Below, piece after piece: positions 1 through 9,009 of a stretch of DNA of 32,545 nucleotides. The first letter of the stretch is position 1, and the number at the start of each line of letters is the position of its first letter. Both the position numbers and the translations under genes were made by a program. Source of the stretch: Caldithrix sp. (GTDB taxonomy: Bacteria; KSB1; UBA2214; DYKH01); contig DYKH01000043.1 of the NCBI GenBank assembly GCA_020722685.1, positions 7,362 to 39,906 on the forward strand, written 5' to 3'. The notes beneath the pieces were generated by a model, which searched no databases, was not told the DNA's origin, and saw only the letters and a list, made by a program, of their open reading frames with translations.

Positions 1-660
1 GCGAAGATTTTCCACGCTGTCGCAGGCCACGATTTTTCCTTGATGAATAATCCCGACGCGATGGCAGATTTTTTCCACGGTATCCAGAACGTGCGAGGAG
101 AAGACAATCGTGGCCCCGCCGGCGCACCGGTCTTGAAGTATCTGCTTGAAGCGATGGGCGCTTTCCGGGTCGAGGCCATTGGTGGGCTCGTCCAGCAAAA
201 GCAGCTTGGTCTCAGCTATGAGCGCCGCCGCCAAAGAAATCTTTTGCCGCATGCCATGCGAGTAATCGGCAATCAGCTCGCCGGCTTTATCCTGCATGCC
301 AAAATCGTCCAACAGCTCTTCGATCCGCCGAGCGAGCCGGCCTTCTGATATATTTCGTAGCTTGCCGACGAATTCAAGGAATTCTCTCCCGGTCAGGTAT
401 TCGTACAAGACCGGCTCTTCTGCCGCATAGCCGATCTGTGACTTACATTGCTGGGTGTGGGTCAAGGCATCCAGGCCGGCGATTCTGATTTCTCCGGCTT
501 CCGGTCTGATCAAGCCGACCAACGACTTGAGCAAGGTGCTTTTTCCTGCGCCGTTCGGGCCGATCAGGCCGAATAACTCTCCTGCCTCGATTTTGAGCGA
601 AAGCCCGTCCAACGCTTTCACCCCATCATAGGATTTCCGAACATCCCTAATCTCGATCAT
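1..660 (-). CDS. ABC transporter ATP-binding protein (3' end cut by window edge)
   Basis: Nucleotide-binding subunit of an ABC-2 type exporter; it would power the permease encoded just upstream. The minus-strand frame is open for 220 codons from the ATG at 660 and runs off the window, so the C-terminus is missing. Visible motifs are Walker A (GPNGAGKST, residues 34-42), a degenerate signature YSHGMRQK, Walker B plus D-loop (LLLLDEPTNGLD) and the switch His in the stretch FSSHVLD. Its ATG overlaps the permease stop (ATGA), which indicates translational coupling. The substrate cannot be told from the sequence. The family identity is secure. Confidence 0.93.
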   Translation of the reverse strand, partial: MIEIRDVRKSYDGVKALDGLSLKIEAGELFGLIGPNGAGKSTLLKSLVGLIRPEAGEIRIAGLDALTHTQQCKSQIGYAAEEPVLYEYLTGREFLEFVGKLRNISEGRLARRIEELLDDFGMQDKAGELIADYSHGMRQKISLAAALIAETKLLLLDEPTNGLDPESAHRFKQILQDRCAGGATIVFSSHVLDTVEKICHRVGIIHQGKIVACDSVENLR

Positions 661-2081
661 GAAAGCACCTCCACGGCGGTCATCCGTCGCTGCACGCGAA
701 AAATGGCATAGTAACCGAAAAACAGAAACGCGACAGCGAGCGGCGGAAACAGCAGGATGGTAAAAAAGGCTGCCGCCGTGATGATGTAGAGATTGTACCA
801 TAGCGGCGCGTAACGGGCATACGGGTAGGAATACAGGGCAAAGTTGTTTTCAACAAAAATCAATGTTACCGCCGCAAACAGGGACAACACCAGACTCTGC
901 AACATACCGATCCATCCGGGAAAGTGGCGGACAGCTAATGCAAGATGACCGGTGAGGATCAGCCATAGGCAGGGCAAGAATCCCACCCAGAACTTGCTCC
1001 ACCAATGCTGTTTGGCTGAGACCGGGTGCGATCTGATCACCTGCAAGCGTTCGATTCCTTCTTCGTTGAATTTGAAGGCGGCATTGGCCAAAAAATAGCT
1101 TGCGGCGATACTCAGGAAAAGCAGCCACTGGGCGGCATCCCGGCCTTCGCCGGACCTCAGAATGGCGCCAAGGATTGCCAACAAGAATGCCATGAAAATG
1201 GCCAAAAACGTCTTGTAGGAGCGAACGGCAAAGAGCATGTCCTTGTGTACCAAAGGTGTCAGCTTCCTTGGAACCGGACAAAGGTAGGCGCTCATCAAGA
1301 AACCAAAACCCCTTCCGGTTCTTCTGCGCGGCGAAGCCTGCCACAGAGTATCGGGTGAAAACAGAAATCTGGTCACCAGCGAGTGATACACGAAGGCATG
1401 AGAAAGAACAAGAAACGTCACGGCGACAGTCAATGCGATCAGGCCCATCCGCAGAGGAGCATCTTGGGGCCATAGACGGACAAGGCCGATCGTTGCGAAG
1501 GCCAACAAAAAGGTCATGGACACCAGCCGCCGGCTCTTCCCGCCCGATCCCCTTCGCTCACCAATAAGCAATGATACTCCCATTCCCAAGAGCACAAATG
1601 CAAGATAGATCGCCGTCTGAAAAAGCACTTGCAGCAGAATCCCATACCAGGAAACTGAAAGCATGACGTAGAAAATCAGAGGAACGATAAGCCAAAGCGG
1701 CAGCAAAAGAAGAAACGGCAAAAGCAGATTGAGCAACTTTGCGGCAGCCAGCGTTGCGTCGGACAAGGGTTGAGCGAGCAGCAAAGAGAATTGGGGATTT
1801 CCTAACTTTTTTCGTGTACGCGCAACTCCGCTCAGAAAGAGAATTATCAAAAGACTTTTGCTCACTCCGCCATATAATCGACAGACCTCGTCGAGCTTAC
1901 CTTTGCCGATCAGGCTGCTGAGATGCGCAATTTGACGAGAGAAGAGATCATAGCTCACGGCAGAAAAAAAGATGGCCAACTCTATCTTGGTGATTCTGTC
2001 GAGACGATGCGAAAGGTAGTTTTTGGCGGCCCGGTACTGCGCCGCCAAGATGCCCGAAAATGCCCGTAATTCCGCTTTCAT
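657..2081 (-). CDS. ABC-2 type exporter membrane subunit
   Basis: A 474-residue polytopic membrane protein, the likely permease partner of the ATPase that follows it with a 4-base ATGA overlap. Several long hydrophobic segments are visible (for example around residues 105-130, 150-170, 190-230, 285-310, 390-410 and 430-460), separated by basic loops. The sequence is too divergent to name the substrate. The arrangement of ATPase plus one large permease resembles exporters that also act in membrane stress or drug efflux, but that is only context. It begins 21 bases after the Mth938-like gene and is probably in the same transcript. Confidence 0.8.
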   Translation of the reverse strand: MKAELRAFSGILAAQYRAAKNYLSHRLDRITKIELAIFFSAVSYDLFSRQIAHLSSLIGKGKLDEVCRLYGGVSKSLLIILFLSGVARTRKKLGNPQFSLLLAQPLSDATLAAAKLLNLLLPFLLLLPLWLIVPLIFYVMLSVSWYGILLQVLFQTAIYLAFVLLGMGVSLLIGERRGSGGKSRRLVSMTFLLAFATIGLVRLWPQDAPLRMGLIALTVAVTFLVLSHAFVYHSLVTRFLFSPDTLWQASPRRRTGRGFGFLMSAYLCPVPRKLTPLVHKDMLFAVRSYKTFLAIFMAFLLAILGAILRSGEGRDAAQWLLFLSIAASYFLANAAFKFNEEGIERLQVIRSHPVSAKQHWWSKFWVGFLPCLWLILTGHLALAVRHFPGWIGMLQSLVLSLFAAVTLIFVENNFALYSYPYARYAPLWYNLYIITAAAFFTILLFPPLAVAFLFFGYYAIFRVQRRMTAVEVLS

Positions 2082-2102
2082 CTTTTCTCTTGAGACAGCC
2101 GG

Positions 2103-2447
2103 CTAACAGGTCAAGTGAAAAGCTCCCATGATGCAGCCCGTTCCCTGCAAGTCATTGAATACCTCGCAAGCGGCTGAGGTTCTTGCCGCCACCAGGCGTA
2201 TCCCTTTCGCAAGCAGGTACTCTTCCGTCTCCGGCAACACTTGCATCATGCCAAACTTGCCCTTGCCCACTACCAAGACCGCCGGATTTGTTTCCAGCAA
2301 CGCGCTTTCGATGTCATTGATCGCCAGGGCATGCCCCTCTTTCCGCCACCAGTTCTCCTTCACCTTCTGATTGCAGACCAGCAAGTCCCGCGTGTAGACA
2401 TGTCCGTCGATGGTTATCTGTCCAAACTTGTAGTCATCAATTCTCAT
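2103..2447 (-). CDS. Mth938-like domain protein
   Basis: A 114-residue protein matching the Mth938/AAMDC fold family by its overall pattern: an N-terminal strand region (FGQITIDGHVY), the conserved KENWWRKEGH stretch near residues 30-40, the glycine-rich VVGKGKFG near residue 60, and a C-terminal region with the ARTSAACEVFN and GAFHLTC segments. The biochemical function of this family in bacteria is not established. It sits between a small conserved gene (15-base gap) and the ABC permease (21-base gap), so it is likely co-transcribed with them. No strong ribosome binding site is visible before the ATG. Confidence 0.8.
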   Translation of the reverse strand: MRIDDYKFGQITIDGHVYTRDLLVCNQKVKENWWRKEGHALAINDIESALLETNPAVLVVGKGKFGMMQVLPETEEYLLAKGIRLVAARTSAACEVFNDLQGTGCIMGAFHLTC

Positions 2448-2462
2448 TGGCTGGACCCCAAA

Positions 2463-2714
2463 TTATTCTTTCAGAAACCACGAGTGGTCCTTTTCTCGGT
2501 AAGACACGATTGCCTTCCCTCCATTGTGCAAAAGCACTCGAAAGCACAAAAGGACAGACGAATTACAGTCATCAACATCGATCTCTTTCCATTGCCTCTC
2601 GACAGATTCAACACTCACCATCTCACCATCGATTTCGATGCAACGAGGGAGCTCCGGACTTTTGTACCCAGAGTATGCAATCACCCTGATGGGAAGAAGA
2701 ATGGACCGTGCCAT
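2463..2714 (-). CDS. Small conserved hypothetical protein (DUF6504-like)
   Basis: An 83-residue soluble protein. The opening RVIAYSGYKSPELPRCIEIDGE, the central tryptophan, and the closing FRVLLHNGGKAIVSYREKDHSWFL follow the pattern of small bacterial proteins that begin with a xVxSYSGYKGxExPRxF motif and end in a tyrosine/tryptophan-rich strand. Their function is unknown. Family assignment is from memory of the pattern and is moderate. The gene is 15 bases upstream of the Mth938-like gene, and about 150 bases separate it from the membrane protein gene upstream. The ribosome binding site is weak, so the exact start is less certain. Confidence 0.6.
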   Translation of the reverse strand: MARSILLPIRVIAYSGYKSPELPRCIEIDGEMVSVESVERQWKEIDVDDCNSSVLLCFRVLLHNGGKAIVSYREKDHSWFLKE

Positions 2715-2861
2715 GATAATCTGCTTACCGAAAACTTTTCCGAACCGTCCTTCTCAAACAGAAGTCTCTACGCCGTTCGCTATGCTCGCCAAAGGAGTAT
2801 CTTCGCTCGTGCAATAGAACTGCCCAAGGTCGCGCTGCCGGCCGTTCCGAATGCGTCACCA

Positions 2862-3833
2862 TCAAATCTTTCGCAAGCGGCGCACCTCGCTTTGACCCTG
2901 ATTGTAATAGCTCAGTTGCGCGCCATAGAAATTCAGCCTCAGCCAAATTTTGGCCATGATAAAAGTCTGTTGGATCACAACTGCCAAAATAAGGATGAGC
3001 ACCTGGCTTGGATTGATCAGGCTGTCCAGCAAGGCGAAAAGCAAAGTCAATCCTACCCCTACCAGGCTCAACAGCAGATACAAGCCGCCGGCATTGGCTA
3101 AATGGCGAACCGCAAACTTGAGTGCATACCAGATGCACAACCAGGAAGATTCTTTTTTCTCCACGACCAGGATGATCTTGGCGTAGTCGAAAATCATATT
3201 AACGAAAATAACGATGAGCAAGAGCAGCAAATAGCCGATCAAGTTGATGAACCAAGCCGCGCGGTCGGATAGCCAATCTGCCGTCAAGCCGTCTATGATG
3301 CCAAATATGGCCGGGCTGAAAACCTTGTACACCAACAGGAGCACCAGCATGGCCGTCAACGCCAGGGCGAAAAAGTGGTGGAAGTAGAGTCCGGCGTTGG
3401 AGAAGAACCGGCTGGTAGAGAATTTGCGCTTCTCCTCGGCGAATAGGCCGATGATGCCGCCGTTCATAAAAGCAGACAAAAACAAATAAGCTATTCCGAA
3501 GACAAAAATCCAAGCGCCGAAGGAGGTAAATTTTCCGGTAAGCAGCAGCTCCAAATTGTCAAAGATGGCTCCAAAGCCGCCGCTTAAACTGGGACGAAAG
3601 GTCTTCTCCAATCCTTCCGCCTGGAAATTGAATTCGGTCCACCATTCATGGTCAAAGCCTTGCCATAGCTCGTCCCGAACACCGCTGCTGCCAAGCGCCT
3701 CGTGCAGGCTGATGTACATGGGAACGGCGAGCAGCGCCGCCAAGCTGAAATTGACAGCATAAATGATGGGAATGATTTTTATGTGTTCAAAGACGAGGGC
3801 AAGTCCGGTTTTGAAGGATTTGATGATATGCAT
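2862..3833 (-). CDS. Polytopic membrane protein of unknown function
   Basis: A 323-residue inner-membrane protein that I do not recognise as a named family. It shows an N-terminal hydrophobic helix (about residues 18-42), an extracytoplasmic loop of roughly 55 residues rich in Trp and Phe, then further hydrophobic segments near 105-130, 150-175, 195-220, 245-275 and 275-300. The C-terminus is basic (SEVRRLRKI). The ATG at 3833 follows a GGAG at 8-base spacing. It lies 57 bases downstream of the M1 peptidase and could share its transcript. No catalytic motif is evident; a transport or envelope role is only a guess. Confidence 0.7.
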   Translation of the reverse strand: MHIIKSFKTGLALVFEHIKIIPIIYAVNFSLAALLAVPMYISLHEALGSSGVRDELWQGFDHEWWTEFNFQAEGLEKTFRPSLSGGFGAIFDNLELLLTGKFTSFGAWIFVFGIAYLFLSAFMNGGIIGLFAEEKRKFSTSRFFSNAGLYFHHFFALALTAMLVLLLVYKVFSPAIFGIIDGLTADWLSDRAAWFINLIGYLLLLLIVIFVNMIFDYAKIILVVEKKESSWLCIWYALKFAVRHLANAGGLYLLLSLVGVGLTLLFALLDSLINPSQVLILILAVVIQQTFIMAKIWLRLNFYGAQLSYYNQGQSEVRRLRKI

Positions 3834-3890
3834 CTATCGTGCTCCGCTCAATCTATGAGTGTTGATCGATTCGTCGGCCAAAGAAAGGCC

Positions 3891-5897
3891 TTACGAAAAA
3901 AACGCCACCGTTTCCAAGAAATGCTGCAACCAATACATCCATTTGCTGGCCCAGCGAATCGCGGCGCCGCTGTGGCTTTCCCGGTATCGGCTGTTGTTGG
4001 AGTAATTCAAGTCCATTACCAGCTTTCGTTCCGGATCCACGTCCGCCCGCATGACCTTTGCGGAGCGCAGGTAGCTGAACCGTTTCCACAGGTCATTGCC
4101 GTCCCATTTCTCGTTGATAATTTCCCCATCCTCGAATTGGATGCGCACCTCCACAGGAATACGCAATTCTCCCAGGCGGCGCACCAGCACATCCGACTCG
4201 AAACGCGAGCTTTTCTTCTTTTCGTCATAAGGATGATATTGCCGACTGTCCTCTTCTCCCACCAATCCCACCGCTTCGACATACGGCCTGGAGCTGACCT
4301 CGGTGACGGCATAGTCCAGAACTCCGGTTCCGTCGAGCATTTGCCGGAAAAACCAATCCATCGGCTGGCCGGCGACCTCATTCACCACATCGATGAAATC
4401 CTGCGGCTTGGGATGCTTGAAGACATACCGGCCTGCGTAGGTCTTCATGATCCTGCTAAACACTTCGTCGCCCAAATAGCCTTCTAGCGTCCAAAGCATG
4501 AGCGCCGGCTTTTCATAAGCATTACAGCCGTAACTGCCGCCGTCCATCATGGTGAAAGGAAGCTTGCCCATAGCATCCTTTGCTGCGTGAGGGCGAAAGT
4601 CCTCCAGCCGCCGAGTTCGCTGTTCGATTCTAACGCCGGGAAAAGCCAAAGGAACTGCAAACCCATCTTTCGTCAAATAAGACTTGGCATAAAAACGCGA
4701 GCCGTAAGCCGCATTCTCGCACCGGGTATCCGAGTAAGAATTAAAACCCTCATCCATCCAAGCATCTTCAAATTCGTTGTTGCCGATCAGTCCGTACCAG
4801 AACTGATGTCCGGCTTCATGCACGGTCAAGGCGTGCGGTACTTGCGTCCCTTCCGGTGTGAGCCACTCCACCTCGGTGGTGAACAATGTCGGGTATTCCA
4901 TGCCGCCGGTTTTGCTGCGCCAGGCCGCGTCCACAATGGTGATTTGCTTGTAGGGGTAAGGGACATACCATAGACCATAGTGCTTGAGGGTGTTCGCCGC
5001 GGCATCAAAGAAGGCGTTCACATACTTTTGGTGTTCGGGTTGATAGAGCAATCGCATTTGCACGGGCGGCAATTCCGCATGCTCGAACCTTCGTTTTGCG
5101 ACCTTGAAGCGCGGGCAGGCGGTCCAGGCAAAATCGTGAACGCAATCCTGCTGGAAGCGATAGGTGACGGTGCCGTCGCTGTTGGCGGTAGAATCGGTCA
5201 TGACCCCGGTGGCGCCGACCACGTACTTTTTCGGAACGGTTAAAGAAACGTCATAGCTTCCGTAGTCGGCATAGAATTCGGTATTGGTGTGGAACTGATG
5301 GCAGTTCCATTTGCCATTTTCCAACACGGCGATTTTGGGGAACCATTGGCCGGCGAAAAAATAGTCGCTGCGAAACCCCGTTCGCGGAGCGTTGAACGGG
5401 AGTTTCGCTACAAAGGTGAGGCTGACATCTACGGTTTCATTGGGGCCGACAGATGCCGGCAGCCGGACGGCAAAAACGGTTTCATCAGCAGGATTCTGGT
5501 CGTCCGGTTGGACGTAACGGAAGGTCGGCAGCAAATCGGCATTGGCAAAAGCCGCACTGTTGGCCGAGATGGCTTGTACATCCAAAAAGCCCCAGCCGTC
5601 TCGGGGCCGATTAAATAGCTCGCGCGGATAGCGAGCCAGTCCCTGTGCAGCCTCTTTGAGAAAGGTGCTTTGGGTATTTTTGAAGGCATTTAGGTAGGCA
5701 TGAAAGTAAAGCTCGGAGATGGGCTGGTCGGATGTGTTCCTCCATTTCAAGAGTTCGGTCCCCGTGATGGTCTTGGCGTCCGGATGGAGAGCAACCTGCA
5801 TCTGATAGCTGACAATCGGATCGCAATTCAAGCTTTGCCCCGCGACGGCCGTAACGCAAACGAACAAAAAGAACAACGCAATACTGTACTTGATCAT
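3891..5897 (-). CDS. Secreted M1-family zinc metallopeptidase
   Basis: A gluzincin peptidase related to aminopeptidase N and leukotriene-A4 hydrolase; it should cleave N-terminal residues from peptides outside the cytoplasm. A signal peptide is visible (MIKYSIALFFLFVCVTAVAGQ). I chose the ATG at 5897 over the one at 5912 because a GGGAG lies 8 bases upstream and the signal peptide then starts cleanly; this gives 668 residues. The zinc site is complete: HEAGH at residues 360-364 and the third ligand Glu383 in WMDEGFNSY. The substrate-anchoring motif is GGMEY (331-335) in place of GAMEN, as in bacterial M1 relatives. The 208 bases upstream, back to the methyltransferase stop, contain no supported gene. 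Confidence 0.92.
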   Translation of the reverse strand: MIKYSIALFFLFVCVTAVAGQSLNCDPIVSYQMQVALHPDAKTITGTELLKWRNTSDQPISELYFHAYLNAFKNTQSTFLKEAAQGLARYPRELFNRPRDGWGFLDVQAISANSAAFANADLLPTFRYVQPDDQNPADETVFAVRLPASVGPNETVDVSLTFVAKLPFNAPRTGFRSDYFFAGQWFPKIAVLENGKWNCHQFHTNTEFYADYGSYDVSLTVPKKYVVGATGVMTDSTANSDGTVTYRFQQDCVHDFAWTACPRFKVAKRRFEHAELPPVQMRLLYQPEHQKYVNAFFDAAANTLKHYGLWYVPYPYKQITIVDAAWRSKTGGMEYPTLFTTEVEWLTPEGTQVPHALTVHEAGHQFWYGLIGNNEFEDAWMDEGFNSYSDTRCENAAYGSRFYAKSYLTKDGFAVPLAFPGVRIEQRTRRLEDFRPHAAKDAMGKLPFTMMDGGSYGCNAYEKPALMLWTLEGYLGDEVFSRIMKTYAGRYVFKHPKPQDFIDVVNEVAGQPMDWFFRQMLDGTGVLDYAVTEVSSRPYVEAVGLVGEEDSRQYHPYDEKKKSSRFESDVLVRRLGELRIPVEVRIQFEDGEIINEKWDGNDLWKRFSYLRSAKVMRADVDPERKLVMDLNYSNNSRYRESHSGAAIRWASKWMYWLQHFLETVAFFS

Positions 5898-6120
5898 TCT
5901 CAGATCTCCCATGGAAAAAAATCAAAACAGCACAAAAAGCCACACCGCGGATTCTTACATAGGTATATAAGCCTTCGCTGCTGATGACCTTTCGCGGGGG
6001 AGCCGGAAGTTGAAGCGTGCTTCCGCTCTCCGCAAAAGTATTCGAAGACATCGCATTGATCTCCCCCCTTTCATAGCTACAAAAGCCGAGTCTAAAAGGC
6101 CGGAGACTTGTCAGCAACTC

Positions 6121-7002
6121 CTATTTCAGGGAATCGATGACTTGTCGAAAGGCAGCGATGTGGCGCGGCGTGGTTCCACAGCATCCGCCGATGATCGTGG
6201 CCCCGGCGTCGATCAGCAACGGCACTTTTTCCGCCATCATTTCCGGAGTCTCCTCGTAGACGGTCTTGCCGTTCACCAGTTTGGGCAGCCCGGCATTCGG
6301 CTGCACAATCAGAGGCAGTCCGGTGTACCGCCGCATCTCGGCAACGATTTCGATGGCCCGGTCGATGCCTATGCCGCAATTTGTGCCCACCACGTCCGCG
6401 CCGGCAACCTCCAGCTCACGGGCGGCGGTCAGGATGTCGATGCCCATGATGGTGCGAAAGCCGCGCGCCCCGAGCTCGAACGACATGGTGGCAATGACCG
6501 GCAACTGGCATACATTCTTTGCCGCCTTGATGGCGAGCTTGGCCTCCTCGATGTCGGACATGGTTTCGATGACGATCACGTCGGCTCCACCGTCCGCCAA
6601 ACCCTTGATCTGCGTCTCGTATCCCGACAACAATTCCGCTTCGCTGATTTCGCCCATCACCAGAATGGCGCCGGTTGGGCCGACGGAGCCGGCCACAAAA
6701 ACATCCTCGCCGGCGCCCCGGCGCACCAGTTGAGCAGCAACCTTGTTGATCTCGTAGCAAATCTGTTCCAGTCCGGAGCTTTTCAGCTTGCGCGGACTGG
6801 CGCCAAAACTGTTGCTGGTTACTGCCTGGGAGCCGGCCTCGGCGTAGGAGCGATGAATTCGTTCCACGATTTCCGGATGCTCCCAGTTCCATCGTTCCGG
6901 CTTCTCTCCTGCCGGCAAGCCGTTGGCCTGCAGCTCAGTGCCCAAACCGCCATCGAACAGAAAAATACCCTCGCCAATTCTTGCCAGGAAATCATTCTTC
7001 AA
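6121..7002 (-). CDS. Homocysteine S-methyltransferase family protein
   Basis: Zinc-dependent TIM-barrel methyltransferase of the Hcy-binding family (like BHMT, MmuM or the N-terminal module of MetH). It transfers a methyl group to homocysteine to make methionine. The hallmarks are DGGLGTELQ at the start, SNSFGA, and the three zinc cysteines, Cys209 (TNCG) and Cys274-275 (GGCCGT). No B12 or folate module follows, so the methyl donor is unknown. An open frame extends to a TTG at 7026, overlapping the SPOR gene by 11 bases. I prefer the TTG at 7002, because a GAGGA lies 7 bases before it and the domain starts directly there. It is the last gene of the lap operon. Confidence 0.9.
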   Translation of the reverse strand: MKNDFLARIGEGIFLFDGGLGTELQANGLPAGEKPERWNWEHPEIVERIHRSYAEAGSQAVTSNSFGASPRKLKSSGLEQICYEINKVAAQLVRRGAGEDVFVAGSVGPTGAILVMGEISEAELLSGYETQIKGLADGGADVIVIETMSDIEEAKLAIKAAKNVCQLPVIATMSFELGARGFRTIMGIDILTAARELEVAGADVVGTNCGIGIDRAIEIVAEMRRYTGLPLIVQPNAGLPKLVNGKTVYEETPEMMAEKVPLLIDAGATIIGGCCGTTPRHIAAFRQVIDSLK

Positions 7003-7015
7003 GACTGCATCCTCG

Positions 7016-7852
7016 TCAAGGTTCAATTCGATCTACTATCTTGTAGTCCATTTCATACTTTTTATGGAATTTCTCCGCAAAGTTCCTGGCCAGCGACTTG
7101 GTCTCGAACTTGCCGAGCCATACCAGATACAGTTTTCTACCCTCTTGCCGTTTTTCCACGACTTCAACGTGATATCCCGCCTTCGTCAATTTCTTCCCGA
7201 CCCTGCGTGCATTTCCCTTGTTGCCGAACGCTCCGATCTGAATCGAATATCTGTATTTGGTTGGAGGCAGCAGCCGGTCGCTGCTCTGCGAAGTCGCTGC
7301 ATCGCTTTCTGCGAAACGGGCAGATTCCAGATCGTAGATCGCCAAGTCCGCGTAGGGAGAGCGGGGAGAATTTTCCACAAAAGCTCTGAAGAAAACTTTG
7401 GCCGAATCGAGCTTTCCCTCCGCCTGATAACACTGGCAATAGAAATATTGCGCATCATCCTTCAACTGAGATTGCGGGTACCGGCGAGAAAGCCGGGAAA
7501 AGTATTTGCGAGCCTCATCATACTTGCCGCGCGCATAGTAGAATTGGCCCAGCCGGAAAAGCGCTCGATCGGCGTAATTGGAATCCTGATGGCGCTCGGC
7601 TATGGCGGCAAGGGTCTGCACCGCCTTTTCTACATGATTCTGCTCAGATAGGCCACTCAGATAGAGAACGCTTGGGTGGTCAGGATGCTGCTGCCGCACC
7701 AGCGGCAAAAGCTGCAAGGCCTCATCAAAGCGATCCTCATCGATCAGCTTCTCCAGTCGTTGTAGCTTGTCCTGCCCGAGACAAAGGCATGGAACCGCCA
7801 GCACCAGCACTAACAGAACCAACGAGGCGCTTTTTGAGGGAGCGATTCTCAC
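7016..7852 (-). CDS. TPR and SPOR domain envelope protein
   Basis: A 278-residue exported protein. An N-terminal hydrophobic signal (about residues 9-25) contains a Cys within LAVPCLC, so it may be a lipoprotein. Residues 30-165 form TPR-type helical repeats with the spacing of YbgF/BamD-like proteins (ALFRLGQFYYARGKYDEA, DDAQYFYCQCYQAEGKLDSA). Residues 200-275 form a SPOR domain (YSIQIGAFGNKGNARR ... YLVWLGKF), which binds denuded peptidoglycan glycan strands at septa. The start is a GTG at 7852 with AGAGGA about 9 bases upstream. The gene follows lapB by 5 bases and overlaps the next frame, so it is co-translated. The role is likely cell-wall or division associated, but the partner is unknown. 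Confidence 0.85.
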   Translation of the reverse strand: MRIAPSKSASLVLLVLVLAVPCLCLGQDKLQRLEKLIDEDRFDEALQLLPLVRQQHPDHPSVLYLSGLSEQNHVEKAVQTLAAIAERHQDSNYADRALFRLGQFYYARGKYDEARKYFSRLSRRYPQSQLKDDAQYFYCQCYQAEGKLDSAKVFFRAFVENSPRSPYADLAIYDLESARFAESDAATSQSSDRLLPPTKYRYSIQIGAFGNKGNARRVGKKLTKAGYHVEVVEKRQEGRKLYLVWLGKFETKSLARNFAEKFHKKYEMDYKIVDRIEP

Positions 7853-7857
7853 GACTG

Positions 7858-9006
7858 CTATCCTCTTTTAGCAGAGTTCCAGGCTTTGCAGGACGGGCAG
7901 CGCCAGAAATAATCCACCGCTTCATGGTGGCAGTTTTGGCAGACAAATCGGCTAAAAGTACTCAGGATCGCATTGGAAAGCTCAGCCGCTATGTCAGCGG
8001 CAGCTTCCTCCCGGCCCATTTTGCTTTGCAGCCTGACCAACATCAGCTTGGCGTCCAAACGATTCGGGTCGACCGCCAGCGCCCGCTCGCAACTCTCGAC
8101 GGCGCGGTTCAATTCACCTTTCTTCTCATATATTTCCGCCAAGCCCAATAGTCCGGAAACAACCGCAGGATGGTCCTTTTCCAGTTCCAGATAAATCCGC
8201 TCCATCATGGCAAATTGCCCCAGATCGTATAGAACCTGTTTCAAGCGTGCGAAAGCAAGATCGGCAAACTGAGGAATGCGCTTGATATAGTCGTCAAGCA
8301 CTTCCAGCGCGTCCTTGCTGCGCTCCTCGCGGATGTAGCTGTCGGCAAGCTCGAGATAGGCTGGGACGCAGGCAGGGTCCTCTTTTATCGCTTCGCGAAA
8401 ACAGACACGGCCATCATGCTCGCGTTTCGCCCTGACGTTTTGCAATCCTTGTTCGACTTTATAGGCGGCCAGTCGAGTGCTTTTCTCCTGCTTGGAATAG
8501 CGATTGTTCTTGCGAATGATTTCGTAGGCGGCTTGCCAATCGCCCATCTCCTCGTACAAGGAGAGCTGCATGTCCAAAGCCCACTGGTTGCGACGATCGG
8601 TGCTGAGAATACTCTCACAGGCGGACAGGGCCTGCTGCCATCGGCCTAGAGCCTGGTAGTCTTGGGCCAATGCTTTCATCACGCTGATACGCTGATCGTC
8701 CGGCAGCACGGGTCGGACGGCAAGATCACGATGGATCTTGAGCGCCTTGTCCGGTGTGCCGGACTCGCGCAGTATATCGCCGATTTTGACATAGGCGTCG
8801 ACGAAATCCGTATCCAGGCGAACGGTGGCTTGCAGCTTCTCCAAGGCTTTATCTTTTTCACCGGCTATCAAATAATTCAAGCCTGCGATGTAATTGAGCT
8901 GCGCTTCTCCCCTTTGCCCGCCTTTTCTGCGAAAGACCACAGCGAACAAGAAAATCAAGACAGCAGTGACGACGCCCACCAGCGCAACTAATTGAATGTG
9001 ATCCAT
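7858..9006 (-). CDS. lapB: LapB-like TPR protein with C-terminal rubredoxin-type zinc site
   Basis: In Proteobacteria LapB (YciM) tethers the LpxC deacetylase to FtsH and so limits lipopolysaccharide synthesis. This 382-residue protein has the same layout: one N-terminal membrane helix (residues 6-25), TPR repeats across residues 35-345, and a C-terminal metal-binding knuckle with Cys356, Cys359, Cys370 and Cys373 (CQNC...CPSC). The ATG at 9006 follows GAGGAG at 6 bases; that ribosome binding site overlaps the end of lapA, giving a 3-base gap and coupling. The lapA-lapB pairing supports the name. Whether it controls LpxC in this organism is inferred, since lpxC is not in the window. Confidence 0.88.
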   Translation of the reverse strand: MDHIQLVALVGVVTAVLIFLFAVVFRRKGGQRGEAQLNYIAGLNYLIAGEKDKALEKLQATVRLDTDFVDAYVKIGDILRESGTPDKALKIHRDLAVRPVLPDDQRISVMKALAQDYQALGRWQQALSACESILSTDRRNQWALDMQLSLYEEMGDWQAAYEIIRKNNRYSKQEKSTRLAAYKVEQGLQNVRAKREHDGRVCFREAIKEDPACVPAYLELADSYIREERSKDALEVLDDYIKRIPQFADLAFARLKQVLYDLGQFAMMERIYLELEKDHPAVVSGLLGLAEIYEKKGELNRAVESCERALAVDPNRLDAKLMLVRLQSKMGREEAAADIAAELSNAILSTFSRFVCQNCHHEAVDYFWRCPSCKAWNSAKRG

Positions 9007-9009
9007 CAA

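Noticed and set aside
2241..3101. 286-residue plus-strand frame
   Set aside because: It is antisense to the Mth938-like, small conserved and membrane protein genes, which have clear family patterns or topology; the product looks like random composition.
5611..6117. 168-residue minus-strand frame overlapping the start of the M1 gene
   Set aside because: A decent ribosome binding site precedes an ATG in it, but most of the frame lies within the M1 coding region in another phase and the product has no recognisable features.
6010..7389. 459-residue plus-strand frame
   Set aside because: It is antisense to the homocysteine methyltransferase and SPOR genes and its translation is rich in His, Gln and Arg without any motif.
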